NCBI GenBank assembly: GCA_036417435.1
Contig: CM070915.1
Coordinates: 80,787,799 to 80,851,798 of the forward strand
Reading direction: 5' to 3'
DNA length: 64,000 bases
DNA from: Inia geoffrensis
Lineage: Eukaryota > Chordata > Mammalia > Artiodactyla > Iniidae
In this document: positions 24,189-36,928 of the stretch, one piece after another
How positions within the stretch are numbered: position 1 is the first letter of the stretch
Layout of the letters: each line of letters opens with the position of its first letter
Notes under the pieces: generated by a model
Told to the model about the DNA's origin: nothing
The model's database searches: none
Seen by the model: only the letters and a program-made list of their open reading frames with translations
Made by a program: the position numbers and the translations under genes

Positions 24189-27100
24189 AATGGGGAGGGA
24201 TTAGGGTACAGGTTAGGATACGAGAACGCTTAAGGGTTGGCTTACGTGTGGGGGCATGAGTTAGTGTTGGTGTACTGGTTAAGATTAGGGCACGGGTGAG
24301 GATAAGGCTTCGGGTGAGGGACAGGATTAGGGACCGGGTTAAGATTAGGGTTCGGCAGTGGGGAGGGATTAGGGTACAGATTAGGGTACGGCAACGGTTT
24401 AGGGTTAGCATACGTTGGAGGGCATGGGTTAGTGTTGGTGTACTGGTTAAGATTATGTCACGGGTGAGGGTAAGGCTTTTGGTGAGAGTCAGGGTTAGGA
24501 TTCGGGTTAGGGTTAGGTTTAGGGAATGGGGAGGGATTAGGGTATAGTTTAGGGTATGGAAACGGTTTAGGATTAGCCTACGTTGGAGGGCATGGGTTAG
24601 TGTTGATGTACTGGTTAAAATTAGGACACGGGTGAGGGTAAAGTTTCAGGTGAGTGTCAGAGATAGGGTTCGGGTTCGGGTTAGGGTTAGGGAATGGAGA
24701 GGGATTAGGGGACAGGTTAGGGTACGACAACGCTTAAGGGTTAGAGTACGTGTGAGTGCACGGTTTAGTGTTGGTGTGCTGGTTAAGATAAGGGCACGGG
24801 TGAGGGTAAGGCTTCGGGTGAGGGTCAGGGTTAGGATTCGAGTTAGGGTTAGGATTAGGGAATGTGGAGGGATTAGGGTACAGTTTAATGTACGACAACG
24901 CTTAAGGGTTAGCGTACGTGTGAGGGAACGAGTTAGTGGTGGTGTACTGGTTAAGATTAGGGCACGGGTGTGGGTAAGGCTTCGGGTGAGGGACACGATT
25001 AGGGATCGGGTTAGGGTTAGGGTTGGGCAATGGGGAGGGATTAGGGTACAGGTTAGGGTACGGGAACGGTATAGGGTTAGCCTACGTTGGAGGGCATGGT
25101 TTAGTGTTGATGTACTGGTTAAAATTAGGACACAGGTGAGCGTAAAGCTTCGTGTGAGTGTCAGGGTTAGGGTTCGGTTTAGGGTTATGGTTAGGGAATC
25201 GAGAGAGATTAGGGTACAGGTTAGGGTACAGCTGTGGTTTAGGGTTAGCGTACGTGTGAGGGCACGGTTTAGTTTTGGATTACTGGTTAAGATTAGGGCA
25301 CGGGTGAGGGTAAGGCTTCTGGTGAGGGCCAGGGTTAGGATTGGGGTTAGGGTTAGGGTTAGATAATGGGGAGGGATTAGGGTCCAGTTCACGGTATGAC
25401 AATGCTTAAGGGTTAGCGTACATGTCAGGGCACGATTTAGTGTTGGTGTACTGGTTAAGATTAGGGCACAGGTGAGGGTAAGGCTTCGGGTGAGAGTAAT
25501 GGTTAGGATTCGGGTTAGGGGTAGGGTTAGGAAATGGGTAGGGGTTAGGGTACAGTTTAGGGTACGACAGAGCTTAAGGGTTAGCGTACGTGTGAGGGAA
25601 CAATTTAGTGTTGGTGTACTGGTTAGATTAGGGCACGGGTGAGTGTAAGGGATCGGGTGAGGGTCTGGGTTAGGGTTCGGGTTAGGGTTAGGGTTAGGGA
25701 ATGGAGAGTGTTTAGGGTACAGGTTAGGGTACGACAACGGTTAAGGGTTAGCGTACGTGTGAGGGCACTAGTTAGTGTTGGTGTCCTCTTTAAGATTAGG
25801 GCACGGGTGAGGGTAAGGCTTTGGAAGTGTGTCACGTTTATGGTTTGGGTTAGGGATAGTGTTAGGAAATGGGGAGGTGTTAGGGTACAGGTTAGGGTAC
25901 GACAACGCTTAAGGCTTAGCGTACATGTGAGGGCACGAATTAGTGTTGGTGTACTTGTTAAGATTAGGGCACGGGTGAGTGTAAGGCTTCTGATGAGGGA
26001 GAGGATTAGGGATTGGGTTAGGGTTAGGGTTGGGCAATGGGGAGGGATTAGGGTACAGGTTAGGGTACGGCACCGGTGTAGGGTTATCCTACGTTGGAGG
26101 GCATGGTTTAGTGTTGATGTACTGGTTAAAATTAGGACACAGGTGAGGGTAAAGCTTCGGGTGAGTGTCAGGGTTAGGGTTCGGGTTAGGGTTAGGGTTA
26201 GTGAATGGAGAGGGATTAGGGTACAGGTTAGGGTACAGCTGTGGTTTAGGGTTAGCATACGTGTGAGGGCACGGTTTAATTTTTGTGTACTGGTTAAGAT
26301 TAGGGCACGGGTGAGGGTAAGGCTTCTGGTGAGGGTCAGGGTTAGGATTCGGGTTCGGGTTAGTGTTAGGGAATGGGGAGGCATTAGGGTACAGTTCACG
26401 GTATGACAATGCTTAAGGTTTAGTGTACGTGTGAGGGCATGAGTTACTGTTGGTGTAATGGTTAAGACTAAGGCACGGGTGAGGGTAAGGCTTCAGGTGA
26501 GAGGCATGGTTAGGATTCAGGTTAGGGTTAGGGTTAGGGAATGGGGAATGATTAGGGTACAATTTCGGGTACGACAATGCTTAAGGGTTAGCGTATGTTT
26601 GAGGGCACGATTTAGTGTTGGTGTACTGGTTAAGATTAGGGCACGGGTGAGGGTAAGGCTTCGGGTGAGCCTCTGGGTTAGGGTTCGGGTTAGGGTTAGG
26701 GTTAGGGAATGGACAGTGTTTAGGGTACAGGTTAGGGTACGACAACGGTTAAGGGTTAGCGTACGTGTGAGGGCACGAGATAGTGTTGGTGTCCTGGTTA
26801 AGATTAGGGCACGGGTGAGGGTAAGGCTTCTGGTGACAGTCAGTGTTAGGATACGGGTTAGGGTTAGAGATAGGGAATGGGGAGGGATTAGGATACATTT
26901 CAGGGTACGCAACGCTTAAGGTTTAGCGTAAGTGTGAGGGCACTAGTTAGTGTTAGTGTACTGGTTACGATTAGGGCACGGGTGAGAGTAAGGCTTTGGA
27001 AGTCTGTCACGTTTATGGTTTGGGTTAGGGATAGTGTTAGGGAATGGGGAGGGATTAGGGTACAGGTTAGGGCATGGCAACGGTTTAGGGTTAGCCTACG

Positions 27101-27378
27101 TTGGAGGGCATGGATTAGTGTTTGTGTACTGGTTAAGATTATGTCACAGGTGAGGGTAAGGCTTTTGGTGAGAGTCAGGGTTAGGATTCGGGTTAGGGTT
27201 AGGGTTAGGGAATGGGGAGGGATTAGGATATAGTTTAGGGTATGGAAACGGCTTAGGATTCGCCTACGTTGCAGGTCATGGGTTAGGGTGGGTGTCCTGG
27301 TTAAAATTAGGAAACGGGTGAGGGTAAAGTTTCGGGTGAGTGTCAGGGTTAGGGTTCAGGCTAGGGTTAAGGTAAGGA

Positions 27379-27708
27379 AATGGAGAATGATTAAGGTAGA
27401 GGTTAGGGTACAACAATGCTTAAGGGTTAGCGTAAGTGTGAGGGCACGAGTTAGTCCTGGTGTCCTGGTTAAGATTAGGGCACGGGTGAGGGTAAGGCTT
27501 CGGGTGAGGGTCAGGGATAGAATTCGGGTTAGGGTTAGGGAATGGGGAGATATTAAGGCACAGTTTAGGGTACCAAAACGCTTAAGGTTTAGCGTACGTG
27601 TGAGGTCACTAGTTAGTGTTAGTGTACTGCTTACGATTAGGGCACCGGTGAGGGTAAGGCCTCGGAAGAGGGTCACGTTAAGGGTTAGGGTTAGGGTTAG
27701 AGTTAGGG
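27379..27708 (+). repeat. Domain IV entry: c/g hybrid and h
   Basis: Two monomers link Domain III to the first a unit. The first has a c-like head (GACAATGC-type, GCGTAAGTGTGAGG) and a g tail (CAGGGATAGAATTCGG); the second is h and is one hexamer short. Confidence 0.6.
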
Positions 27709-28884
27709 AATGGGGATTGATTAGGGTACAGGTTAGGGTACGGAAATGGCTTAGGATTAGCGTATGTTAGAGGGCATGGGTTAGTGTTGATGTACTGGTT
27801 AAAATTAGGACACGGGTGAGGGTAAAGTTTCGAGTGAGTTTCATGGTTAGGTTTCAGGTTAGGGTTAGGGTTAGGGAATGGAGAGGGATTAGGGTACAGG
27901 TTAGGGTACCACTGCGGTTTAGTGTTAGCGTACGTGTGAGGGCACGAGTTAGTCTTGGTGTCCTGGTTAAGATTAGGGCACGGGTGAGGGTAAGGCTTCG
28001 GGTGAGGGTCAGGGTTAGGATTCGGGTTAGGGTTAGGGTTAGGGAATGGAGAGGTATTAGGGTACAGGTTAGGGTACGACAGTGCTTAAGGGTTAGCGTA
28101 AGTGTGAGGGCACGAGTTAGTGTTGGTGTACTGGTTAAGACAAGGGCACCGATGAGGGTAAGGCCTCGGAAAAGGGTCACGTTCAGGGTGTCGGTTAGAG
28201 TTAGGGTTAGGGAATGGGGAGGGATTAGGGTACAGGTTAGGGTACCGCTGCGGTTTAGTGTTAGCGTACGTGTGAGGGCACGAGTTAGACTTTGTGTCCT
28301 GGGTAAGATTAGGGCACGGGTGAGGGTAAGGCACCGGGTGAGGGTCAGGGTTAGGATTCGGGTTAGGGTTAGGGTTAGGGAATGGAGAGGGATTAGGGTA
28401 CAATTTAGGGTACGACAATGCTTAAGGGTTAGCGTAAGTGTGAGGGCACAAGTTAGTGTTGGTGTACTGGTTAAGACAAGGGTACCGATGAGGGTAAGGC
28501 CTCGGAAAAGGGTCACGTTCAGGGTTTCGCTTAGGGTTAGGGTTAGGGAATTGGGAGGGATTAGGGTACAGGATAGGGTACGACAATGCTTAAGGGTTAG
28601 CGTACGTTTGAGGGCAGGAGTTAGTGTTGGTGTCCTGGTTAAGATTAGGGCACGGGTGAGGGTAAGGTTTCGGGTGAGGGTCAGGGATAGAATTCGGGTT
28701 AGGGTTAGGGTTAGGGAATGGGGAGATATTAGGGCACAGTTTAGGGTACCACAACGCTTAAGGTTTAGCGTACGTGTGAGGTCACTAGTTAGTGTTAGTG
28801 TACTGCTTACGATTAGGGCACGGGTGAGGGTAAGGCCTCGGAAGAGGGTCACGTTAAGGGTTAGGGTTAGGGTTAGGGTTAGGG
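27709..28884 (+). repeat. HOR unit a-b-c-b'-c-d/g-h (7 monomers)
   Basis: 1176 bp. The b' monomer at about 28213 has a GGGGAGGG head before TACCGCTGCGG. The sixth monomer has a d head and a g tail, switching near 28617. Confidence 0.7.
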
Positions 28885-30628
28885 AATGGGGATTGATTAG
28901 GGTACAGGTTAGGGTACGGCAATGGCTTAGGGTTAGCGTACGTTAGAGGGCATGGGTTAGTGTTGATGTACTGGTTAAAATTAGGACACGGGTGAGGGTA
29001 AAGTTTCGGGTGAGTGTCATGTTTAGGTTTCAGGTTAGGGTTAGGGTTAGGGAATTGAGAGGGATTAGGGTATATGTTAGGGTACGACAATGCCTAAGGG
29101 TTAGCGTAAGTGTGAGGGCACGATTTAGTGTTGGTGTACTGGTTAAGACATGGGCACCGATGAGTGTAAGGCCTCGGAAAAGGGTCACGTTCAGTGTTTC
29201 GCTTATTGTTAGGGTTAGGAAATGGGGAGGGATTAGGGTACAGGATAGGGTACGACAATGCTTAAGGGTTAGCGTACGTTTGAGGGCATGAGTTAGTGTT
29301 TGTGTACTGGTTAAGATTAGGGCATTGGTTAGGGTAGGGCATCAGAATTGGGTCAGGTTTAGGGATGGGGTTAGGGTTAGGGTTAAGGAATGGGGAGGGA
29401 TTAGGGTACAATTTAGGGTACGACAACGCTTAAGGTTTAGCATACGTGTGAGGACACGAGTTAGTGTTGGTGTCCTGGTTAAGATTAGGACACGGGTGAG
29501 GGTAAGGTTTCGGGTGAGGGTCAGGGTTAGGATTCGTGTTAGGGTTAGGGTTAAGGAATGCAGAGGGATTTGGGTACAGCTTAGGGTACGACAGTGCTTA
29601 AGGGTTAGCGTTCGTGTGAGGGCAAGGGTTAGTGTTAGTGTCCTGGTTAAGATTAGGGCACGGGTGAGGGTAAGGCTACAGGTGAGGGTCAGGGTTAGGA
29701 TTCGGGTTAGGGTTAGGGTTCGGGAATGGGGAGGGATCAGGGTACAGTTTAGGGTATGACAACGATTAAGGGTTAGCGTACGTGTGAGGGCACGAGTTAG
29801 TTTTGGTGTCCTGGTTAAGATTAGGGCACGGGTGAGGGTAAGGTTTTGGGTGAGGTTCAGGGATAGAATTCGGGTTAGTGTTAGGGTTAGGGAATGGGGA
29901 GATATTAGGGCACAGTTTAGGGTACCACAACGCTTAAGGTTTAGCGTACGTGTGAGGTCACTAGTTAGTGTTAGTGTACTGCTTACGATTAGGGCACGGG
30001 TGAGGGTAAGGCTTCGGAAGAGGGTCACGTTAAGGGTTAGGGTTAGGGTTAGGGAATGGGGATTGATTAGGGTACAGGTTAGGGTAGGGCAATGGCTTAG
30101 GGTTAGCGTACGTTAGAGGGCATGGGTTAGTGTTGATGTACTGGTTAAAATTAGGACACGGGTGAGGGTGAAGTTTCGGGTGAGTGTCATGGTTAGGTTT
30201 CAGGTTAGGGTAGGGTTAGGGAATGGAGAGGGATTAGGGTACAGGTTAGGGTACCGCTGCGGTTTAGTGTTAGTGTACGTGTGAGGGCACGAGTTAGTCT
30301 TGGTGTCCTGGTTAAGATTAGGGCACGGGTGAGGGTAAGGCTCCGGGTGAGGGTCAGGGTTAGGATTCGGGTTAAGGTTAGGGTTAGGGAATGGAGAGGG
30401 ATTAGCGTACAGGTTAGGGTACGACAATGCTTAAGGGTTAGCGTAAGTGTGAGGGCACGAGTTAGTGTTTGTGTACTGGTTAAGACAAGGGCACCGAAAA
30501 GGGTAAGGCCTCGGAAAAGGGTCACGTTCAGGGTTTCGCTTAAGTTTAGGCTTAGGGAATGGGGAGGGATTAGGGTACAAGATAGGGTACGACAATGCTT
30601 AAGGGTTAGCGTACGTTTGAGGGCATGA
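28213..30628 (+). repeat. 2.4-kb duplicated block, copy 1
   Basis: Matches 42500-44916 at an offset of 14,287 bp (14,288 after a 1-bp loss near 30210). Shared rare variants include GTTAGACTTTGTGTCC, the d/g hybrid, GACATGGGCACCGATGA and ACCGAAAAGGGTAAGG. Confidence 0.75.
28885..30054 (+). repeat. HOR unit a-c-d-e-f-g-h (7 monomers)
   Basis: 1170 bp. Monomer b is missing: the a monomer ends with CATGTTTAGGTTTCAGG and is followed by a c with an AATTGAGAGG head and GACAATGCCTAAGG. The same rare variants mark the units at 40634, 43172 and 45182. Confidence 0.75.
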
Positions 30629-31229
30629 GTTAGTGTTGGTGTCCTGGTTAAGATTAGGGCGCGAGTGAGGGTAAGGCTTCGGGCGAGGGTTAGGGTTAGG
30701 ATTCGTGTTAGGGTCAGGGTTAAGGAATGCAGAGGGATTAGGGTACAGCTTAGGGCACGACAGTGCTTAAGGGTTAGCGTTCGTGTGAGGGCAAGGGTTA
30801 GTGTTAGTGTCCTGGTTAAGATTAGGGCACGGGTGAGTGTAAGGCTTCAGGTGAGGGTCAGGTTTAGGATTAGGGTTAGGGTTAGGGTTAGGGAATGGGG
30901 AGGGATTAGGGTACAGTTTAGGGTACGAAAACGATTAAGGGTTAGCGTACGTGTGACGGCATGAGTTAGTGTTGGTGTCCTGGTTAAGATTAGGGCACGG
31001 GTGAGGGTAAGGTTTCGGGTGAGGGTCAGGGATAGAATTCGGGTTAGGGTTAGGGTTAGGGAATGGGGAGATATTAGGGCACAGTTTAGGGTACCACAGC
31101 GCTTAAGGTTTAGCGTACGTGTGAGGTCACCAGTTAGTGTTAGTGTACTGCTTACGATTAGGGCACGGGTGAGGTTAAGGCCTCGGAAGAGGGTCACGTT
31201 AATGTTTAGGGTTAGGGTTAGGGTTAGGG
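30055..31229 (+). repeat. HOR unit a-b-c-d/e-f-g-h (7 monomers)
   Basis: 1175 bp. The d and e monomers are fused into one hybrid at 30558, which has a d head (ACAAGATAGGG) and an e tail (GATTCGTGTTAG). Confidence 0.7.
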
Positions 31230-32573
31230 AATGGGGATTGATTAGGGTACAGGTTAGGGAACGGCAATGGCTTAGGGTTAGCGTACATTAGAGGGCATGG
31301 GTTAGTGTTGATGTACTGGTTAAAATCAGGACACGGGTGAGGGTAAAGTTTCGGGTGAGTGTCATGGTTAGGTTTCAGGTTAGGGTTAGGGTTAGGGAAT
31401 GGAGAGGGATTAGGGTACAGGTTAGGGTACCGCTGCGGTTTAGTGTTAGCGTACGTGTGAGGGCACGAGTTAGTCTTGGTGTCCTGGTTAAGATTAGGGC
31501 ACGGGTGAGGGTAAGGCACCGGGTGAGGGTCAGGGTTAGGATTCGGGTTAGGGTTAGGGTCAGGGAATGGAGAGGGATTAGGGTACAGGTTAGGGTACGA
31601 CAATGCTTAAGGTTTAGCGTAAGTGTGAGGGCACGAGGTAGTGTTGGTGTACTCGTTAAGACAAGGGCCCCGATGAGGGTAATGCCTCGGAAAAGGGTCA
31701 CATTCAGGGTTTCGCTTAGGGTTAGGGTTAAGGAATGGGGAGGGATTAGGGTACAGGATAGGGTACGACAATGCTTAAGGGTTAGCGTACGTTTGACGGC
31801 ATGAGTTAGTGTTTGTGTACTGGTTAAGATTAGGGCATTGGTTAGAGTAGGGCATCGGGAGTGGGTCAGGTTTAGGGATGGGGTTAGGGTTAGGGTTAAG
31901 GAATGGGGAGGGATTAGGGTACAATTTCGGGTACGACAACGCTTAAGGTTTAGCGTACGTGTGAAGGCACGAGTTAGTGTTGGTGTCCTGGTTAAGATTA
32001 GGGCGCGGGTGAGGGTAAGGCTTCGGGTGAGGGTCAGGGTTAGGATTCGTGTTAGGGTTAGGGTTAAGGAATGCAGAGGGATTAGGGTACAGCTTAGGGT
32101 ACGACAGTGCTTAAGAGTTAGAGTTCGTGTGAGGGCAAGGGTTAGTGTTAGTGTCCTGGTTAAGATTAGGGCACGGGTGAGGGTAAGGCTTCAGGTGAGG
32201 GTCAGGGTTAGGATTCGGGTTAGGGTTAGGGTTAGGGAATGGGGAGGGATTAGGGTACAGTTTAGGGTACGACAATGATTAAGGGTTAGAGTACGTGTGA
32301 GGGCACGAGTTAGTGTTGGTGTCCTGGATAAGATTAGGGCACGGTTGAGGGTAAGGTTTCGGGTGAGGGTCAGGGATCGAATTCGGGTTAGGGTTAGGGT
32401 TAGGGAATGGGGAGATATTAGGGCACAGTTTAGGGTAACACAACGCTTAAGGTTTAGCGTACGTGTGAGGTCACTAGTTAGTGTTAGTGTACTGCTTACG
32501 ATTAGGGCACAGGTGAGGGTAAGGCCTCGGAAGAGGGTCACGTTAAGGGTTAGGGTTAGGGTTAGGGTTAGGG
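31230..32573 (+). repeat. HOR unit a-b-c-d-e-f-g-h (8 monomers, canonical)
   Basis: Exactly 1344 bp with monomers at 31230, 31398, 31566, 31734, 31902, 32070, 32238 and 32406. This is the cleanest copy of the parent unit. Confidence 0.8.
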
Positions 32574-32903
32574 AATGGGGATTGATTAGGGTACAGGTTA
32601 GGGCACGGCAATGGCTTAGGGTTAGCGTACGTTAGAGGGCATGGGTTAGTGTTGATGTACTGGTTAAAATTAGGACACGGGTGAGGGTAAAGTTTCGGGT
32701 GAGTGTCATGGTTAGGTTTCAGGTTAGGGTTAGGGTTAGGGAATGGGGAGATATTAGGGCACAGTTTAGGGTACCACAACGCTTAAGGTTTAGCGTACGT
32801 GTGAGGTCACTAGTTAGTGTTAGTGTACTGCTTACGATTAGTGCACGGGTGAGGGTAAGGCCTCGGAAGAAGGTCACGTTAAGGGTTAGGGTTAGGGTTA
32901 GGG
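32574..32903 (+). repeat. HOR unit a-h (2 monomers)
   Basis: 330 bp. Six internal monomers (b to g) are absent, so an a monomer is followed directly by h. It is the largest in-register deletion of the parent order in the window. Confidence 0.75.
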
Positions 32904-34246
32904 AATTGGGATTGATTAGGGTACAGGTTAGGGTACGGCAATGGCTTAGGGTTAGCATACATTAGAGGGCATGGGTTACTGTTGATGTACTGGTAAAAAT
33001 TAGGACACGGGTGAGGGTAAAGTTTCGGGTGAGTGTCATGGTTAGGTTTCAGGTTAGGGGTAGGGTTAGGGAATGGACAGGGATTAGGGTAGAGGTTAGG
33101 GTACCGCTGCGGTTTAGTGTTAGCGTACGTGTGAGGGCACGAGTTAGTCTTGGTGTCCTGGTTAAGATTAGGGCACGGGTGAGGGTAAGGCTCCGGGTGA
33201 GGGTCAGGGTTAGGATTCAGGTTAGGGTTAGGGTTAGGGAATGGAGAGGGATTAGGGTACAGGTTAGGGTACGACAATGCTTAAGGGTTAGCGTAAGTGT
33301 GAGGGCATGAGTTAGTGTTGGTGTACTGGTTAAGACAAGGGCACCGATGAGGGTAAGGCCTCGGAAAAGGGTCACGTTCAGTTTTTCGCTTACAGTTAGG
33401 GTTAGGGAATGGGGAGGGATTAGGGTACAGGATAGGGTACGACAATGCTTAAGGGTTAGCGTACGTTTGAGGGCATGAGTTAGTGTTTGTGTACTGGTTA
33501 AGATTAGGGCATTGGTTAGGGTAGGGCATCGGAAGTGGGTCAGGTTTAGGGATGGATTAGGGTTAGGTTTAAGGAATGCGGAGGGATTAGGGTACAATTT
33601 GGGGTACGACAACGCTTAAGGTTTAGCGTACGTGTGAGGGCACGAGTTAGTGTTGGTGTCCTGGTTAAGATTAGGGCACGGGTGAGGGTAAGGCTTCGGG
33701 TGAGGGTCAGGGTTAGGATTCGTGTTAGGGTTAGGGTTAAGGAATGCAGAGGGATTAGGGTACAGCTTAGGGTACGACAGTGCTTAAGGTTTAGCGTTCA
33801 TGTGAGGGCAAGGGTTAGTGTTAGTGTCCTGGTTAAGATTAGGGCACGGGTGAGGGTAAGGCTTCAGTTGAGGGTCAGGGTTAGGATTGGGTTTAGGGTT
33901 AGGGTTAGGGAATGGGGAGGGATTAGGGTACAGTTTAGGGTACGACAACGAGTTAGGGTTAGCGTACGTGTGAGGGCACGAGTTAGTGTTCGTGTCCTGG
34001 TTAAGATTAGGGCACGGGTGAGGGTAAGGTTTCGGGTGAGGGTCAGGGATAGAATTCCGGTTAGGGTTAGTGTTAGGGAATGGGGAGATATTAGGGCACA
34101 GTTTAGGGTACCAGAACGCTTAAGGTTTAGCGTACGTGTGAGGTCACTAGTTAGTGTTAGAGTACTGATTACGATTAGGGCACGGGTGAGTGTAAGGCCT
34201 CGGAAGAGGGTCACGTTAAGGGTTAGGGTTAGGGTTAGGGTTAGGG
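32904..34246 (+). repeat. HOR unit a-b-c-d-e-f-g-h (8 monomers)
   Basis: 1343 bp, with AATTGGGATTG in place of AATGGGGATTG at its start and a 1-bp loss in d/e. Confidence 0.75.
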
Positions 34247-35584
34247 AATGGGGATTGATTAGGGTACAGGTTAGGGTACGGCAATGGCTTAGGGTTAGCG
34301 TACGTTAGAGGGCATGGGTTAGTGTTGATGTACTGGTTAAAATTACGACACGGGTGAGGGTAAAGTTTCGGGTGAGTGTCATGGTTAGGTTTCAGGTTAG
34401 GGTTAGTTTTAGGGAATGGAGAAGGATTAGGGTACAGGTTATGGTACCGCTGCGGTTTAGTGTTAGCGTACGTGTGAGGGCACGAGTTAGTCTTGGTGTC
34501 CTGGTTAAGATTAGGGCACGGGTTAGTGTAAGGCTTCGGGTGAGGGTCAGGGTTAGGATTCTGGTTAGGGTTAGGGTTAGGGAATGGAGAGGGATTAGGG
34601 TACAGGTTAGGGTACGACAATGCTTAAGGTTTAGCGTAAGTGTGAGGGCACGAGGTAGTGTTGGTGTACTCGTTAAGACAAGGGCCCCGAGGAGGGTAAT
34701 GCCTCGGAAAAGGGTCACATTCAGGGTTTCGCTTAGGGTTAGGGTTAAGGAATGGGGAGGGATTAGGGTACAGGATAGGGTACGACAATGCTTAAGGGTT
34801 AGCGTACGTTTGAGGGCATGAGTTAGTGTTTGTGTACTGGTTAAGATTAGGGCATTGGTTAGAGTAGGGCATCGGGAGTGGGTCACGTTTAGGGATGGGG
34901 TAAGGGTTAGGGTTAAGGAATGGGGAGGGATTAGGGTACAATTTAGGGTACGACAACGCTTAAGGTTTAGCGTACGTGTGAGGGCACGAGTTAGTGTTGG
35001 TGTCCTGGTTAAGATTAGGGCGCGGGTGAGGGTAAGGCTTCGGGTGAGGGTCAGGGTTAGGATTCGTGTTAGGGTTAGGGTTAAGGAATGCAGAGGGATT
35101 AGGGTACAGCTTAGGGTACGACAGTGCTTAAGGGTTAGCGTTCGTGTGAGGGCAAGGGTTAGTGTTAGTGTCCTGGTTAAGATTAGGGCACGGGTGAGGG
35201 TAAGGCTACAGGTGAGGGTCAGGGTTAGGATTCGGGTTAGGGTTAGGGTTCGGGAATGGGGAGGGATTAGGGTACAGTTTAGGGTATGACAACGATTAAG
35301 GGTTAGCGTACGTGTGAGGGCACGAGTTAGTGTTGGTGTCCTGGTTAAGATTAGGGCACGGGTGAGGGTAAGGTTTCGGGTGAGGTTCAGGGATAGAATT
35401 CGGGTTAGTGTTAGGGTTAGGGAATGGGGAGATATTAGGGCACAGTTTAGGGTACCACAACGCTTAAGGTTTAGCGTACGTGTGAGGTCACTAGTTAGTG
35501 TTAGTGTACTGCTTACGATTAGGGCACGGGTGAGGGTAAGACCTCGGAAGAGGGTCACGTTAAGGTTTAGGGTTAGGGTTAGGG
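34247..35584 (+). repeat. HOR unit a-b-c-d-e-f-g-h (8 monomers)
   Basis: 1338 bp; the final h has one hexamer fewer before the next a. From about 35040 onward it belongs to the 5-kb block repeated at 45807. Confidence 0.75.
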
Positions 35585-36928
35585 AATGGGGATTGATTAG
35601 GGTACAGGTTAGGGTAGGGCAATGGCTTAGGGTTAGCGTACGTTAGAGCGCATGGGTTAGTGTTGATGTACTGGTTAAAATTAGGACACGGGTGAGGGTA
35701 AAGTTTCGGGTGAGTGTCATGGTTAGGTTTCAGGTTAGGGTTAGGGTTAGGGAATGGAGAGGGATTAGGGTACAGGTTAGGGTACCGCTGCGGTTTAGTG
35801 TTAGCGTACGTGTGAGGGCACGAGTTAGTCTTGGTGTCCTGGTTAAGATTAGGTCACGGGTGAGGGTAAGGCTCCGGGTGAGGGTCAGGGTTAGGATTCG
35901 GGTTAAGGTTAGGGTTAGGGAATGGAGAGGGATTAGCGTACAGGTTAGGGTACGACAATGCTTAAGGGTTAGCGTAAGTGTGAGGGAACGAGTTAGTGTT
36001 TGTGTACTGGTTAAGACAAGGGCACCGAAAAGTGTAAGGCCTCGGAAAAGGGTCACGTTCAGGGTTTCGCTTAGGGTTAGGCTTAGGGAATGGGGAGGGA
36101 TTAGGGTACAGGATAGGGTACGACAATGCTTAAGGGTTAGCGTACGTTTGAGGGCATGAGTTAGTGTTTGTGTACTGGTTAAGATTAGGGCATTGGTTAG
36201 GGTAGGGCATCGGAAGTGGGTCAGGTTTAGGGATGGGGTTAGGGTTAGGGTTAAGGAATGGGCAGGGATTAGGGTACAATTTAGGGTACGACAACGCTTA
36301 AGGTTTAGCGTACATGTGAGGGCACGAGTTAGTGTTGGTGTCCTGGTTAAGATTAGGGCGCGGGTGAGGGTAAGGCTTAGGGTGAGGGTCAGGGTCAGGA
36401 TTCGTGTTAGGGTTAGGGTTAAGGAATGCAGAGGGATTAGGGTACAGCTTAGGGTACGACAGTGCTTAAGGGCTAGCGTTCGTGTGAGGGCAAGGGTTAG
36501 TGTTAGTGTCCTGGTTAAGATTAGGGCACGGGTGAGGGTAAGGCTTCAGGTGAGGGTCAGGGTTAGGATTCGGGTTAGGGTTAGGGTTAGGGAATGGGGA
36601 GGGATTACTGTACAGTTTAGGATACGACAACGATTAAGGGTTAGCGTACGTGTGAGGGCACGAGTTAGTGTTGGTGTCCTGGTTAAGATTAGGGCACGCG
36701 TGAGGGTAAGGTTTCGGGTGAGGGTCAGGGATAGAATTCGGGTTAGGGTTAGGGTTAGGGAATGGGGAGATATTAGATCACAGTTTAGGGTTCCACAACG
36801 TTTAAGGTTTAGCGTACGTGTGAGGTCACTAGTTAGTGTTAGAGTACTGCTTACGATTAGGGCACGGGTGAGGGTAAGGCCTCGGAAGAGGGTCACGTTA
36901 AGGGTTAGGGTTAGCGTTAGGGTTAGGG
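35585..36928 (+). repeat. HOR unit a-b-c-d-e-f-g-h (8 monomers)
   Basis: 1344 bp. Private marks GTTAGAGCGCATGG and GAAAAGTGTAAGG; the first is shared with the unit at 46352. Confidence 0.75.

Larger units (their letters stand above)
17314..27378 (+). repeat. Domain III: array of a second monomer lineage
   Basis: About 60 monomers of classes absent from Domains II and IV. Diagnostic sites are GGTCCAGTTCACGGTATGAC, GACAGAGCTTAAGGG, GGAGAGTGTTTAGGG, AAGTGTGTCACGTTTATGG, GATTATGTCACGGGTGAGG, GGTATGGAAACGG and CTACGTTGGAGGGCATGG. Several match the Domain I blocks: the GAGAGTGTTTAGGG and GTGTGTCACG monomers are the fourth and fifth B monomers. Divergence between like monomers is clearly higher than in Domain I. 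The left boundary follows a d-type monomer at about 17145; the right boundary precedes a c/g hybrid at about 27379. Confidence 0.7.

Noticed and set aside
8099..27378. Frame changes in the Val-Arg frame as evidence of pseudogenes.
   Set aside because: They reflect ordinary 1- to few-bp indels in old satellite copies; no intact ancestral gene is indicated.
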